A DNA stretch of 64,000 nt from Luteibacter rhizovicinus DSM 16549 (GTDB lineage Bacteria; Pseudomonadota; Gammaproteobacteria; Xanthomonadales; Rhodanobacteraceae). This document shows, piece by piece, positions 15,467-25,700 of this stretch. Both the position numbers and the translations under genes were made by a program. The notes under the pieces were generated by a model. It was not told the origin of the DNA. It saw only the letters and a list, made by a program, of their open reading frames with translations, and did no database searches. The stretch covers positions 3,500,001 to 3,564,000 of the forward strand of contig NZ_CP017480.1 in assembly GCF_001887595.1 (NCBI RefSeq), given 5' to 3'. Numbering within the stretch: the first letter of the stretch is position 1; every line of letters begins with the position of its first letter.

Positions 15467-15652
15467 TCAATGATGACGATCGGAATCACGTGCCTTGTCC
15501 GCTGCCTTGCCTACTTCCTTCTGGACCTTGCCGGCATTCTTTTCGATGTTGCCCGCGGCTTCCTTGGCGTGATTGCCCGTGACCTTGCCCACCACTTCCT
15601 TCACGGCGCCTTTGACTTCGTGTTTCGTGCCTTCGGTGCGATTCTTGTCCAT
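15467..15652 (-). CDS. CsbD-family stress-response protein
   Basis: The 61-aa protein is a CsbD domain: MDKNRTEGTKHEVKGAVKEVVGKVTGNHAKEAAGNIEKNAG, a hydrophilic helical repeat typical of general-stress proteins. It is probably a cytoplasmic, soluble, bundle-forming protein; molecular function is unknown in the family. The ATG at 15652 is chosen because the CsbD core begins there and AGGA lies about 9 bases upstream; an upstream ATG at 15667 adds MRNSN. It lies 45 bases upstream of the YihY-type gene on the same strand. Confidence 0.85.
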   Translation of the reverse strand: MDKNRTEGTKHEVKGAVKEVVGKVTGNHAKEAAGNIEKNAGKVQKEVGKAADKARDSDRHH

Positions 15653-15755
15653 GTTCGAGTTCCTCACCAGACTCTGCGCGATTCGCAGCGGGATCGATCT
15701 AAGCGGTTACGGCATTACAGACGCGTGAAACGTTCGTGCGCTGGCATTCACTCGT

Positions 15756-16364
15756 TCAAGGTGGCGCAGGATAGTTCGACGCCTTCAGGATCTTCGCCAG
15801 GTGTGCCGCGTTGGTGGTGAGGGTGGCGATGGTGCTGGCGACTTTCTCCGGTGTCTTCTTGAGGTCGATGTAATTGGTATCACTCATCGCTTCGCCCACC
15901 CAGTAAGCCGAACTTCCCGCGGGGATGGTGAAACCGACGTCCGCCAGCGCCTGGTACAGCTCGGCGGTCACGTGGTGCGCACCGTCCTCGTTACCCACTA
16001 CGCCCACGATGGCGACCTTGCCAAACGTGGGGTAACGGCCGTCGTCTCCGATGTCACCGAGAATCGCATCCATGCGCTCGAGCACGCGCTTGGAGACGCT
16101 GGATGGCTGCCCCATCCAGATCGGCGTAGCGATCACCAGGATGTCGGCCGCCATCATCCGCTCGCGCAGCCCGGGCCAGTCGTCTCCCGCGCCCTCGTCG
16201 TGCTTCACGCCGGGTTTGATATTCAGGTCCACCACGCGCTGGCTGTCGGTTCCAACGCCGTGCTTGCTCAAGCCGTCCAGCAGCTGGTCGAGCAGTTTCT
16301 GGGTCGACGACGGTTTGGGCGACGGCGACAGCGTGCAGTTCAGTCCCAGTGCTTTCAGCGGCAT
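15756..16364 (-). CDS. Flavodoxin-like NAD(P)H-dependent reductase (FMN reductase family)
   Basis: The 202-aa protein has a flavodoxin-type Rossmann fold: LKALGLNCTLSPSPKPSSTQKLL (phosphate-binding loop for FMN), ADILVIATPIWMGQPSSVSKRVLERMD, and VAIVGVVGNEDGAHHVTAELYQAL. Such enzymes reduce quinones, azo dyes, chromate or other acceptors with FMN and NAD(P)H. The ATG at 16364 fits the family start (MPLKALGLNC). It is divergent from the mntH gene with only 95 bases between starts, so they may share regulatory DNA. The physiological acceptor is unknown. Confidence 0.83.
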   Translation of the reverse strand: MPLKALGLNCTLSPSPKPSSTQKLLDQLLDGLSKHGVGTDSQRVVDLNIKPGVKHDEGAGDDWPGLRERMMAADILVIATPIWMGQPSSVSKRVLERMDAILGDIGDDGRYPTFGKVAIVGVVGNEDGAHHVTAELYQALADVGFTIPAGSSAYWVGEAMSDTNYIDLKKTPEKVASTIATLTTNAAHLAKILKASNYPAPP

Positions 16365-16459
16365 GGTGGTCTCTCCGATGGAAAGATCACACCGTGGGGC
16401 CACGCACGTGCAATGGGCGTCGTCTTCAGGTGCATACGACGCGGCGCTCTTTGGTTAGC

Positions 16460-17788
16460 ATGACGCCCATGTTTTCCTTACCTAAGACGGCGACCGCGCC
16501 GTTCTGTCCCTCCGAGGTCGCCGGCTCGATCGTGGTCCCCGCGGAACTGCCGTGGTGGAAGAAGGCCGCACGTTTCGCTGGGCCCGGCCTGCTCGTATCC
16601 GTGGGTTACATGGATCCGGGCAACTGGGCGACGGACATCGAGGCCGGCTCGCGCTTCGGTTACCGGCTGCTCTTCGTGGTCCTGCTTTCCAGCCTCGCGG
16701 CCATCCTCCTGCAGTGCCTGGCGGCGCGGCTCGGTATCGCCACGCGCAAGGATCTCGCGCGGTTGTCCAGCGAGCGTTATCCGAAGGCGGTGGGCCGGGT
16801 GCAGTGGGTGCTTGCGGAGATATCGATCATTTCCTGCGACCTGGCCGAAGTGCTGGGCAGTGCACTGGCCTTCAAGCTGCTGTTCAACGTGTCCCTGCCT
16901 GTCGGTGTGGCGTTGACGGCCCTGGACACCTTCATCGTGCTCGGCCTGCAAGGGCAGGGGTTTCGCCGGGTGGAAGCGATCATCCTCGGTCTGGTCGGCA
17001 CGATCGGCGTCTGTTTCGTGGTCCAGCTGTTCCTGCTTGGACCGGACTGGGCGGCGGTAGCGGCGGGCTTCGTTCCGTCATTGCACGCCTTGTCGTCGCG
17101 CGAGCCGCTATACCTGGCCATCGGCATCCTCGGCGCGACGATCATGCCGCACAACCTCTACCTGCACTCCTCCATCGTGCAGACGCGCGCCGTGTCGGGC
17201 GACGAGGGCAAACGTGCGGCGATCCGGCTCACGCGGGTCGACACGGTCGCCTCGCTGGGGCTGGCGCTGCTCATCAACGCGTCGATCCTCATCGTGGCCG
17301 CCTCCGCCTTCCATCGCACCGGGCGTACCGACGTGGCGGACATCTCCGATGCGTACCAGCTGCTGGCGCCGATCGCCGGAAGCACCGTCGCCGCCCTGGC
17401 CTTCGCGATCGGTCTGTTCGCCTCCGGTCAGAGTTCGACCTTTACCGGGACGATCGCCGGGCAGGTGATCATGGACGGTTTCCTGCAGATGAAGCTTCCC
17501 TGCTGGCAGCGGCGGCTGATCACGCGAGGGCTGGCCATCATCCCGGCCTTCATTGGCGTGGTGACGATGGGCGATCGTGCGATCGGCGCTTTGCTCGTGG
17601 CCAGCCAAGTGGTCCTGAGCCTCCAGCTGCCATTCGCCATGTATCCGCTGATCCGCTTCACCGACGATCGCCGGCTCATGGGCGTGTTTGCCAACAGTCG
17701 CCTCGTGTCGTGCTCGGCATGGTTTCTTTTCGCCGTGATTTCGGCAGCCAATCTCTGGCTGGTCGCCCAGGTGTTCAATCTGGCGTGA
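16460..17788 (+). CDS. mntH: NRAMP-family divalent metal:proton symporter (MntH-like)
   Basis: The 442-aa membrane protein has the NRAMP motifs: GYMDPGNWATDIEAGSRFGY with DPGN in the first helix and ATIMPHNLYLHSS with the MPH motif in the sixth. About eleven helices are visible. The family imports Mn2+ (also Fe2+, Cd2+) with protons. ATG 16460 is used; ATG 16469 (MFSLPK) is equally possible, as neither has a strong ribosome-binding site. No MntR or Fur box is obvious in the 95-base gap to the reductase gene. Metal identity is inferred from the family. Confidence 0.9.
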   Translation: MTPMFSLPKTATAPFCPSEVAGSIVVPAELPWWKKAARFAGPGLLVSVGYMDPGNWATDIEAGSRFGYRLLFVVLLSSLAAILLQCLAARLGIATRKDLARLSSERYPKAVGRVQWVLAEISIISCDLAEVLGSALAFKLLFNVSLPVGVALTALDTFIVLGLQGQGFRRVEAIILGLVGTIGVCFVVQLFLLGPDWAAVAAGFVPSLHALSSREPLYLAIGILGATIMPHNLYLHSSIVQTRAVSGDEGKRAAIRLTRVDTVASLGLALLINASILIVAASAFHRTGRTDVADISDAYQLLAPIAGSTVAALAFAIGLFASGQSSTFTGTIAGQVIMDGFLQMKLPCWQRRLITRGLAIIPAFIGVVTMGDRAIGALLVASQVVLSLQLPFAMYPLIRFTDDRRLMGVFANSRLVSCSAWFLFAVISAANLWLVAQVFNLA

Positions 17789-17861
17789 CATCGGGCTGAC
17801 AAATGCATCACATCGTGCCGCGCAGTCTCGTGAACCGACGACATCCCCGGACCCTGATGCG

Positions 17862-18071
17862 ATGCCGATGCAAAGTCCCCCCGTTCCGGAAACGCCTGGC
17901 ACTTCACCGGTGATCCCGGAAGAAAAGCCGAAGGATCCCAGGCCGGAGACCCCTGGTACCGATCCGATGCGGGATCGTCCCCAGGAGCGTCCCCCGCATC
18001 CCGACGATCCGGAAGACGATGGCGTCCCCAAGCCGCCGGCGCCCGAGGCGCTGGATATTCGCATCCCCTGA
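17862..18071 (+). CDS. Proline-rich small hypothetical protein (69 aa)
   Basis: This 69-aa ORF is very rich in Pro, Glu, Asp and Arg (PVPETPGTSPVIPEEKPKDP, RPQERPPHPDDPEDDGVPKP) and predicted disordered. No domain is recognised. It ends 19 bases before the Lys/Ala-rich DUF6496 protein and may be co-transcribed with it. The codon use fits a coding frame, but translation is unproven and the start has only a weak upstream purine signal. Confidence 0.5.
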   Translation: MPMQSPPVPETPGTSPVIPEEKPKDPRPETPGTDPMRDRPQERPPHPDDPEDDGVPKPPAPEALDIRIP

Positions 18072-18090
18072 ATCCGGAGGACTCCCAGTC

Positions 18091-18600
18091 ATGCCTGAGA
18101 AACAGACCACTGCCAGGGCACGGAAGGATAAGCGCGAGGGAAAATCGGCAAACACCCAGGCCGGCGAATACGTCAAGGAAGAGATCGACCATGTGCGCGA
18201 GGGCAAGCACGGTGTGCGGTCGGCAAAACAGGCGATCGCCATCGGCCTGTCGAAGGCGAGGCGGGATGGCGTGAAGGCCAGACCCGCGAAGACCGCCAGT
18301 GCGGCGACAAAGAAAAAGGCGGCTCAGGACACCAAGCCCGCAACGCGAAAGCGCTCGTCCGGGACCGCGGCGAAGAAATCCACCGCACGCAAGCGGGCGA
18401 CGACCAAGGCGTTGAAGCGTGAAGGAACGGCGGCCGTGTCGAAGCGGGCCTTATCGGCGCAGGCGAAGAAAAGCGCGTCCAGACGCACGGCGAGCAGCCG
18501 CTCGACCGCCGCGAAGAAGGCGGCGCATACCAAGGGTGCTACGGGAAGGAAAGCCGCCGCCAAGAAGGCGGCGCGGACCAGGGCAAGGAAGGCATCCTGA
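18091..18600 (+). CDS. DUF6496-type Lys/Ala-rich histone-like protein
   Basis: The 169-aa protein starts with MPEKQTTARARKDKREGKSA and a compact helical segment (AGEYVKEEIDHVREGKHGVRSAKQAIAIGLSKARRDG, the DUF6496 core). The rest is a Lys/Ala/Arg-rich tail with repeated AKK and KKA units, like bacterial histone H1-like proteins. It probably binds DNA and compacts or protects it under stress; this is inferred. GGAGG sits about 10 bases upstream of the ATG. A strong hairpin follows the stop. The Pro-rich ORF just upstream may be in the same transcript. Confidence 0.75.
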   Translation: MPEKQTTARARKDKREGKSANTQAGEYVKEEIDHVREGKHGVRSAKQAIAIGLSKARRDGVKARPAKTASAATKKKAAQDTKPATRKRSSGTAAKKSTARKRATTKALKREGTAAVSKRALSAQAKKSASRRTASSRSTAAKKAAHTKGATGRKAAAKKAARTRARKAS

Positions 18601-18608
18601 TCGTCATG

Positions 18609-18629
18609 GGGCCCGCGTGCTGCGGGCCC
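18609..18629. terminator. GC-rich hairpin between convergent genes
   Basis: GGGCCCGC (18609-18616) pairs with GCGGGCCC (18622-18629) across a five-base loop. It lies 8 bases after the Lys/Ala-rich gene and 5 before the stop of the convergent 52-aa ORF, so it can serve both. There is no long U run, so strength is uncertain. Confidence 0.55.
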
Positions 18630-18634
18630 GTCGA

Positions 18635-18793
18635 TCAGAGAGCGTCGCCGCTCAGACGGCTGGCGACTTCGCCGAGCCAGTCATAGCCGTCCATTTCGCC
18701 GCCGAACAGGTCCATGCCGGCCGTGTCGGCGGCGAGGTAGCCATTGGAGAATTCGAAGGTCGAAATACCGTAGTCGTTGCGAAGCTCATTCAT
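18635..18793 (-). CDS. Unlisted 52-aa acidic small protein
   Basis: A complete 53-codon frame runs from ATG (18793) to TGA (18635). The product begins MNELRNDYGISTFEFSNGYL and ends GEVASRLSGDAL. It is acidic (net about -6), Gly-rich, with no Cys, no Lys, no Pro, no signal peptide and no membrane helix. GGGAGAG lies about 8 bases upstream of the ATG, which is a good ribosome-binding site. It ends at a shared hairpin terminator with the Lys/Ala-rich gene. I recognise no family. Composition and the SD argue for translation; it could be a small regulator, RiPP-like precursor or stress peptide, none of which is supported directly. Confidence 0.6.
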   Translation of the reverse strand: MNELRNDYGISTFEFSNGYLAADTAGMDLFGGEMDGYDWLGEVASRLSGDAL

Positions 18794-20401
<1,608 letters not shown>

Positions 20402-20409
20402 GCTTGCCG

Positions 20410-20826
20410 ATGAATGCATCGATCGACCTGATCCGCCGCTACCACGAGGCGTTCAACCGCGCTGACTGGCCAGGCATGCTGGCCTTGTTGGACGAGAACG
20501 TCATTCATGACCTCAACCAGAGCGGCCGTGAAGTCGGGCGAGAGCGCTTTGCGGCCTTCCTCAAGCGAACGACCGTGAGCTATGACGAGCAGTTGAAAAA
20601 CGTGGTCGTGATGACAAACGACACGGGCAGCCGGGGCGCCGCGGAATACATGATCCACGGCGTGTACAGGGCCACCGACGAAGGACTGCCCCTAGCCCAG
20701 GGGCAGTCGTATGCACTGGCTGGAGGCGCCTTCTTCGAGATCGCCGACAGCAGGATCCTGCGGGTCAGCAACTATTACAACCTCGAGGACTGGCTCGCCC
20801 AGATACGTCGGATCGACGTCGACTGA
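20410..20826 (+). CDS. SnoaL-like / NTF2-fold protein (ketosteroid-isomerase-related)
   Basis: The 138-aa protein fits the NTF2-like SnoaL fold: helix IRRYHEAFNRADWPGMLALLDENVIHDLNQSGREVG at the N-terminus and a beta-sheet with YMIHGVYRATDEGLPLAQGQSYALAGGAFFEI. Members are small isomerases, hydrolases or binding proteins; the reaction here is unknown. It begins nine bases after the frmA stop (a TTG at 20398 overlapping the frmA end is an alternative start), so translation is probably coupled to frmA and a link to aldehyde metabolism is plausible but inferred. Confidence 0.78.
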   Translation: MNASIDLIRRYHEAFNRADWPGMLALLDENVIHDLNQSGREVGRERFAAFLKRTTVSYDEQLKNVVVMTNDTGSRGAAEYMIHGVYRATDEGLPLAQGQSYALAGGAFFEIADSRILRVSNYYNLEDWLAQIRRIDVD

Positions 20827-20840
20827 GCCTTGAACGGGCA

Positions 20841-20875
20841 GGCAACGGGCCGCAGGTCTTCTTCGACCCGTTGCC
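20841..20875 (+). other. Inverted repeat in the SnoaL-MBL intergenic gap
   Basis: GGCAACGGG (20841-20849) is the reverse complement of CCCGTTGCC (20867-20875), with a 17-base loop. No U tract follows, so it is not a typical terminator; it could be an mRNA-processing or protein-binding hairpin ahead of the MBL gene. Confidence 0.4.
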
Positions 20876-20890
20876 CTCTCAAGGTTGAGC

Positions 20891-21877
20891 ATGCCCTGGA
20901 CGAACCCGTACTTCGACCGTTCGAAGGAACACCATACGCCGGAAGGATTCCGCAACCTTGAACCGGAAATTCGGCCGCCCGGCGGCCTGAAACGCTGGCG
21001 CAAGGAGCGTAAGGAGCAGCAGCTCCCCCGTCCACCCGAGGCCGGCTACGAAGCCTTCGCCCGACGCTGGTGCCAGGCCGCGGATGTCAGTGGCAACCAG
21101 GATGCAGCGTGGTGGCTTGGCCACGCGACCGTCCTGGTCCGACACCAGGGTCTTACCGTCCTCACCGATCCCGTGCTTGGGCAACGTGCCTCGCCGCTCT
21201 CGTTCGCCGGCCCCGCGCGCCGCACGATGACTCCCGTCGACGTGGCTGGCCTGCCCGCCATCGATGTGGTGGTCATTTCGCACAACCACTACGACCATCT
21301 CGACAGCGCGACCGTGCATGCGCTCGCCCGGCGCTTTCCCCAGGCTGTTTTCCTCGTGCCTCTCGGCTTGAAGCGCTGGTTCGACAAGGCCGGTATCGGC
21401 AACGTGCGTGAGCTGGACTGGTGGGCGAGCACCGAGGTCCGGGGTGCGATGTTCACCTTCGTGCCGGCGCGTCACTGGAGCGCGCGAACCTTGTGGGACC
21501 GTAACCGCTCACTCTGGGGCGGTTGGGTCATGGATCATCAGGGCTTTCGTTTCTGGTTCGCGGGCGATACGGGCTATTCCGACAAGCTTGCCGAGATCGG
21601 TCGCCGGGCGGGTCCGATCGATCTGGCGGCCATTCCTATCGGGGCCTATGCTCCTCGCTGGTTCATGCAGGGGCAGCATGTCGACCCCGCACAGGCCGTG
21701 CAACTGCATCGGGATGTCGGCTGCAAGCGCTCCATCGCGATTCACTGGGGTGTGTTCGAGCTGGCCGATGACCAACTGGACGAGCCGCCCCGGCTGCTCG
21801 GCGAGGCCCTGGCCGAGGCGGGCCTGACGGAGGACGATTTCATGCTCCTCAACATCGGCGGCCGAATTGCGCTCTAA
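20891..21877 (+). CDS. MBL-fold metallo-hydrolase (NAPE-PLD/RomA-like)
   Basis: The 328-aa protein carries the metallo-beta-lactamase motif SHNHYDHLD (HxHxDH), a following histidine in VPARHWSARTL, the metal aspartate in FWFAGDTGYSD and a C-terminal IHWGVFELADD histidine. WWLGHATVLVRHQGLTVLTDPV is typical of the L-ascorbate-lactonase UlaG/NAPE-PLD-like group. The enzyme probably hydrolyses a phosphodiester, ester or lactone using two metals. ATG 20891 overlaps an upstream TTG. The gene follows frmA and the SnoaL gene, and its stop overlaps the S4 gene start, so it belongs to the same operon. Substrate unknown. Confidence 0.85.
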   Translation: MPWTNPYFDRSKEHHTPEGFRNLEPEIRPPGGLKRWRKERKEQQLPRPPEAGYEAFARRWCQAADVSGNQDAAWWLGHATVLVRHQGLTVLTDPVLGQRASPLSFAGPARRTMTPVDVAGLPAIDVVVISHNHYDHLDSATVHALARRFPQAVFLVPLGLKRWFDKAGIGNVRELDWWASTEVRGAMFTFVPARHWSARTLWDRNRSLWGGWVMDHQGFRFWFAGDTGYSDKLAEIGRRAGPIDLAAIPIGAYAPRWFMQGQHVDPAQAVQLHRDVGCKRSIAIHWGVFELADDQLDEPPRLLGEALAEAGLTEDDFMLLNIGGRIAL

Positions 21878-22134
21878 TGGTGGACCCGATCAACCGAAAG
21901 CCGCCCATCATGTCGTTTCATGAATTCCGCCTCGAAGGCGACTACGTCGAACTCAACCTGCTGCTGAAGCTTGCCGGCCTCGCCGGAAGCGGTGGCGAAG
22001 GCAAGCGTTTCGTCGCCGATGGCCTGGTGACGGTCGACGGTGTCGTCGAGCTGCGTAAGACGCATAAGGTCCGCGCTGGCCAGTTGGTCAAGTTTGGCGA
22101 TGAAGAAATCAGCGTGTTGCCCGAAGAGGATTGA
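21877..22134 (+). CDS. S4-domain RNA-binding protein (YbcJ-like)
   Basis: The 85-aa protein has a single S4 fold: DYVELNLLLKLAGLAGSGGEGKRFVADGLVTVDGVVELRKTHKVRAGQLVKFGDEEI. E. coli YbcJ is about 70 aa and of this type. The start at 21877 overlaps the previous stop as TAATG, showing translational coupling; the inner ATG at 21910 would give 74 residues and matches the family better, so either start is possible. The RNA target is unknown. A strong rho-independent terminator follows. Confidence 0.82.
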   Translation: MVDPINRKPPIMSFHEFRLEGDYVELNLLLKLAGLAGSGGEGKRFVADGLVTVDGVVELRKTHKVRAGQLVKFGDEEISVLPEED

Positions 22135-22152
22135 GCGTCGGATTCGCGCATT

Positions 22153-22186
22153 AAAAAACCCGGCGCCTCGCGGCGCCGGGTTTTTT
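22153..22186. terminator. Strong bidirectional rho-independent terminator
   Basis: Six A, then ACCCGGCGCC-type stem with CTCG loop, then GGCGCCGGG and six T. The stem is perfect over nine GC pairs. It ends the frmA-S4 transcript on the plus strand and the MKSD-repeat gene (22204-22521) on the minus strand. Confidence 0.9.
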
Positions 22187-22203
22187 CGTTCATGCGCCTG
22201 GCA

Positions 22204-22521
22204 TTACATGCCCGACGAGGACGACTTGGCCGGAGCCGCAGTGTCGCCAGTGGCCGCCTTCTTGTGCGCCTTCTTGTGGGTCGACTTCATGCTGCCATCG
22301 GACTTCATGGCGCCGTCCGACTTCATGGCGTCACCGGACTTCATCGAGCTGTCCGAGGACGTGGCCGACGTGTCGGAGGTGCCCGACTTCATCGCATCGC
22401 TGCTCGTCTGCGTGGGCGTGGCACTCTTGTCGGCTTTCTGGGCGGCATCCTGCGCGAAGGCCGCGCCGCTCATGACGGTACAACCAGCCAGCATCGCGAG
22501 GATCAGTTTCGTGTTGCGCAT
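22204..22521 (-). CDS. Secreted MKSD-repeat small protein
   Basis: The 105-aa precursor has a signal peptide (MRNTKLILAMLAGCTVMSGAAFA) and a low-complexity mature part: repeated S/T-D-x-MKSG/DG units (DAMKSG, SSMKSG, DAMKSD, GAMKSD, GSMKST) then a Lys/His/Ala stretch. This resembles the MxKDx pentapeptide-repeat family whose role is unknown. AGGAG before the ATG at 22521 decides the start. It is likely periplasmic and disordered, perhaps metal- or polyanion-binding. The gene ends at the strong terminator. Confidence 0.72.
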   Translation of the reverse strand: MRNTKLILAMLAGCTVMSGAAFAQDAAQKADKSATPTQTSSDAMKSGTSDTSATSSDSSMKSGDAMKSDGAMKSDGSMKSTHKKAHKKAATGDTAAPAKSSSSGM

Positions 22522-22669
22522 GACGTAGCTCCTGGAACTTGTGGCGCCGATAGGAACATTGCGATACCCGGCGCGTAGGCATCGCTCACCGGTAACCCGG
22601 ACTGAGTGCGTGGTGCAGAAGCTATCCCTTTTTCGATGAACGTTGCTCTTGCAACGCAGCATTTCCTAG

Positions 22670-22702
22670 GCGTTCGTTCAGGTGAAAATTAGCGTTCGTT
22701 AA
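22670..22702. repeat. Two direct repeats GCGTTCGTT(C/A)A, 22 bases apart
   Basis: GCGTTCGTTCA starts at 22670 and GCGTTCGTTAA at 22692. The 22-base period places both on the same DNA face. The repeats lie 150-180 bases upstream of the MKSD gene start (minus strand). A third perfect copy is at 19214-19224. They may be regulator half-sites. Confidence 0.4.
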
Positions 22703-22740
22703 GTGACGGCGTGAGACGCGGCGGGTGAGCGCGACGCCCG

Positions 22741-25700
22741 TCAATGAAAGTCGCGCGAGACCGAGCCCAAAGACGGAAGCAGGTCACTGAAATCGTGAAG
22801 ACGATTCGCTATCAGATGGCGCACGCCATCGATCGATTGCCACTGCCCATCGACCGCGAGGAGCACCGCATCGAGCAGTGCCTGGCGACAGGCTTCGGCC
22901 ACCTTGGGTCGCACGATCACGTTGACCTGGCCGGTTTCGTCTTCCAGCGTGACGAAGGTGATACCGCTGGCGGTCTGTGGACGCTGGCGCACCGTGACCA
23001 GGCCGGCATGGCGCAGCCAGGCTCCGTTGCGCGTGTTTTCGAGGTCGCTGGCGCGTCGCACACGCCTGGCCTGCAAGTTCTTGCGAATCAGGCCGAGTGG
23101 ATGCGCGGCGAGCGAGAGGCCCTGGGTGGCGTAGTCGGCGAAGACATTTTCCGCGAGCGTGGGCGGTCGCAGGGTGGGGCGTTCCTCGGCGACGTTATCG
23201 AGCAAGGGCAGCGTGCGCTCGATGCCGGAGCTCTCCCAGCGTGCCCGATGGCGATGGCCGCTGAGGACGCGCAAGGCGCCCGCGTCGGCCAGGCGTTCGC
23301 GCTCGAAGCGGTTCATTCCGGCGCGCCGGGCGAGATCGGCCAGGTCGCGGAAGGGTGCTGCCGTGCGTGCGGTGACGATCCGTGTGCCGAGATCGGCAGA
23401 GAGGCCGCCGATAAGACGCAGCCCCAGGCGCAGGGCGAAGGGCGTGGTCTTGATCGCCCCAGCTTTCCCTGGCAAAGGCTCCAGCGTGCAGTCCCAGTCG
23501 CTGCTGGTGACATCCGGCGGACGTACTTCCACGCCATGCCGACGCAGGTCGGCAACCAGTTGCGCCGGTGCATAGAAACCCATCGGCTGGCTGTTGAGCA
23601 GCGCGCAGGTGAAGATCGCCGGATGGTGGCATTTCATGAAAGAAGAGGCATAGGCGATCAGGGCGAAGCCGGCCGCATGCGATTCGGGAAAACCGTAACT
23701 GCCGAAGCCCTTGATCTGGTCGATGATCTGCTGGGTGAATTCGGGTGAGTACAGGTTCTCCGCCATGTTGCGGCGAATCTTCGGCTCGAATTTCTCCAGC
23801 CCGCCACGGCGCTTCCACGCCGCCATGGAGCGGCGCAATTCGTCCGATTCGCCGGCCGTGAATTTCGCGACGACCTGCAGGAGCGCCATGACCTGCTCCT
23901 GGAAGATCGGCACGCCGAGCGTGCGCTCCAGCACGGGCCGCACGTCATGTTCGTAGACGATCTCGCTGGGGTGAAGCTTTCGCCGCTGCAGGTAGGGATG
24001 GACCATGCCGCCCTGGATGGGGCCGGGCCGAACGATCGCCACCTGGATGACGAGGTCGTAATAGCACGTCGGTTTCAGTCGCGGCAGCATGGACATCTGC
24101 GCGCGCGATTCGATCTGGAAAACGCCGACGGTGTCGGCATTCTGGATCATGTCGTAAGTAGGTCCATCTTCCATGGGGATATCGGCGAGACGGCGGTAAT
24201 CCTTGCCACCGTGAAGGCGCAGCAGGTCGATCGCCTTGCGCATGCAGGTGAGCATGCCCAAGGCCAGGCAATCCACCTTGAGCAGCTTCATCGTTTCGAG
24301 GTCGTCTTTGTCCCACTGGATGATCGTGCGATCGTCCATCGCCGCGTTCTCGACGGGAACGAGGTAATGCAGCGGCGTGTCGGAAATGACGAAGCCACCC
24401 ACATGCTGCGAAAGGTGCCGGGGCATGCCGTTGAGTTCCTCCACCAGCACGACCAGCTGGCGGATGGTCCGGCTGGTGATGTCGAAGCCACGCTCCTGCA
24501 GGCGTACGGTGATCGGCACGTCGCCATGGGCATGTGAGTAGGCATGACTCAACTGGTCGAGCTGGTCTTCGGACAGCCCGAGCGCGCGACCGATGTCGCG
24601 GGCGGCGCTCTTGCGCCGGTAGCTGATCACGGTGGCGGCGAGCGCGGCGCGTTCGCGCCCGTATTTGTTGAAGACGTACTGCAGTACTTCCTCGCGGCGT
24701 TCATGCTCGAAATCGACGTCGATATCCGGCGGTTCGTCGCGCTCGATGGAAATGAAACGCTCGAACAGGGTGGAGGTCTGCGCCGGATTGACCTCGGTGA
24801 TGCCCAGGCAGAAGCAGACCACGGAGTTCGCGGCCGAGCCGCGCCCCTGGCAGAGGATGTCGCGTGAGCGGGCGAATCGCACGATGTCCTGCACGGTGAG
24901 GAAGAAGGCCTCGTATTGCATCTTGCCGACGAGCATCAGCTCCGTCTCGATGCGTTCGACCAGCTTTTCGGGGATGCCCTCGGGCCAGCGCGTGGCGGCG
25001 CCGGCATAGGTGAGCTGACGCAGGTAGGCCGGCGCGTCCATGCCTTCGGGCACCAGTTCGCGGGGGTAGACGTAGTTGATCTTGCGGATGTCGAAACCGG
25101 TGCAGCGCGCGGCCACGATGAGTGTCTCGGCAATGAGGTCAGCGGGATAGATGCGTGCGAGGGTCTCGCGCCGGCGCAGGTGGCGCTCTCCGTTGGGAAA
25201 CAGGGCATGACCCGCATCGGCGACGGGACGATTGAGGCGGATCGCCGTCATCACGTCCTGCAGGACGCGGCGCCGGCGCAGGTGCATATGGACATCGCCG
25301 GCGGCGACACAAGGCAGCGCATGACGTGCGCCGAGTTCGCGCAGGGCGGATAGTTCGACATCGTCATGCTGGCTTCGATGCAGCTCCACGGCAAGCCATG
25401 CGCGGCCACTGAAATGGGTGGCCACCCAGCGCGCGCGGTCGTCGTGCAAGGCGGCATCGGTGGCGGCCAGGGGGCCGGGGATCCACAGCACGCAGAGGCC
25501 TTCGGCCATCGGCTCGAAGTCCGTTCGGCGTACTTCATAGTGGCCTTTGCGGGCGCGCCGACGGGCCAGGGTGATGAGCCGGCATAGCTCGGCGTAGCCC
25601 GCCTGGTTCTCCACCAGCAGCACCAGGACGGTGCCATCATCGAGGCGGAACTCGCTGCCGACGATCAGGGGAAGGCCGGTTTCCAGCGACGCCTCCAGGG

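Noticed and set aside
16365..16459. Manganese riboswitch or MntR box before mntH
   Set aside because: The 95-base gap has no matching structure or clear palindrome.
18361..18597. Lys/Ala codon repeats in the histone-like gene as a DNA repeat array
   Set aside because: The periodicity follows from the AKK/KKA protein composition and no spacer structure exists, so it is not a CRISPR or satellite.
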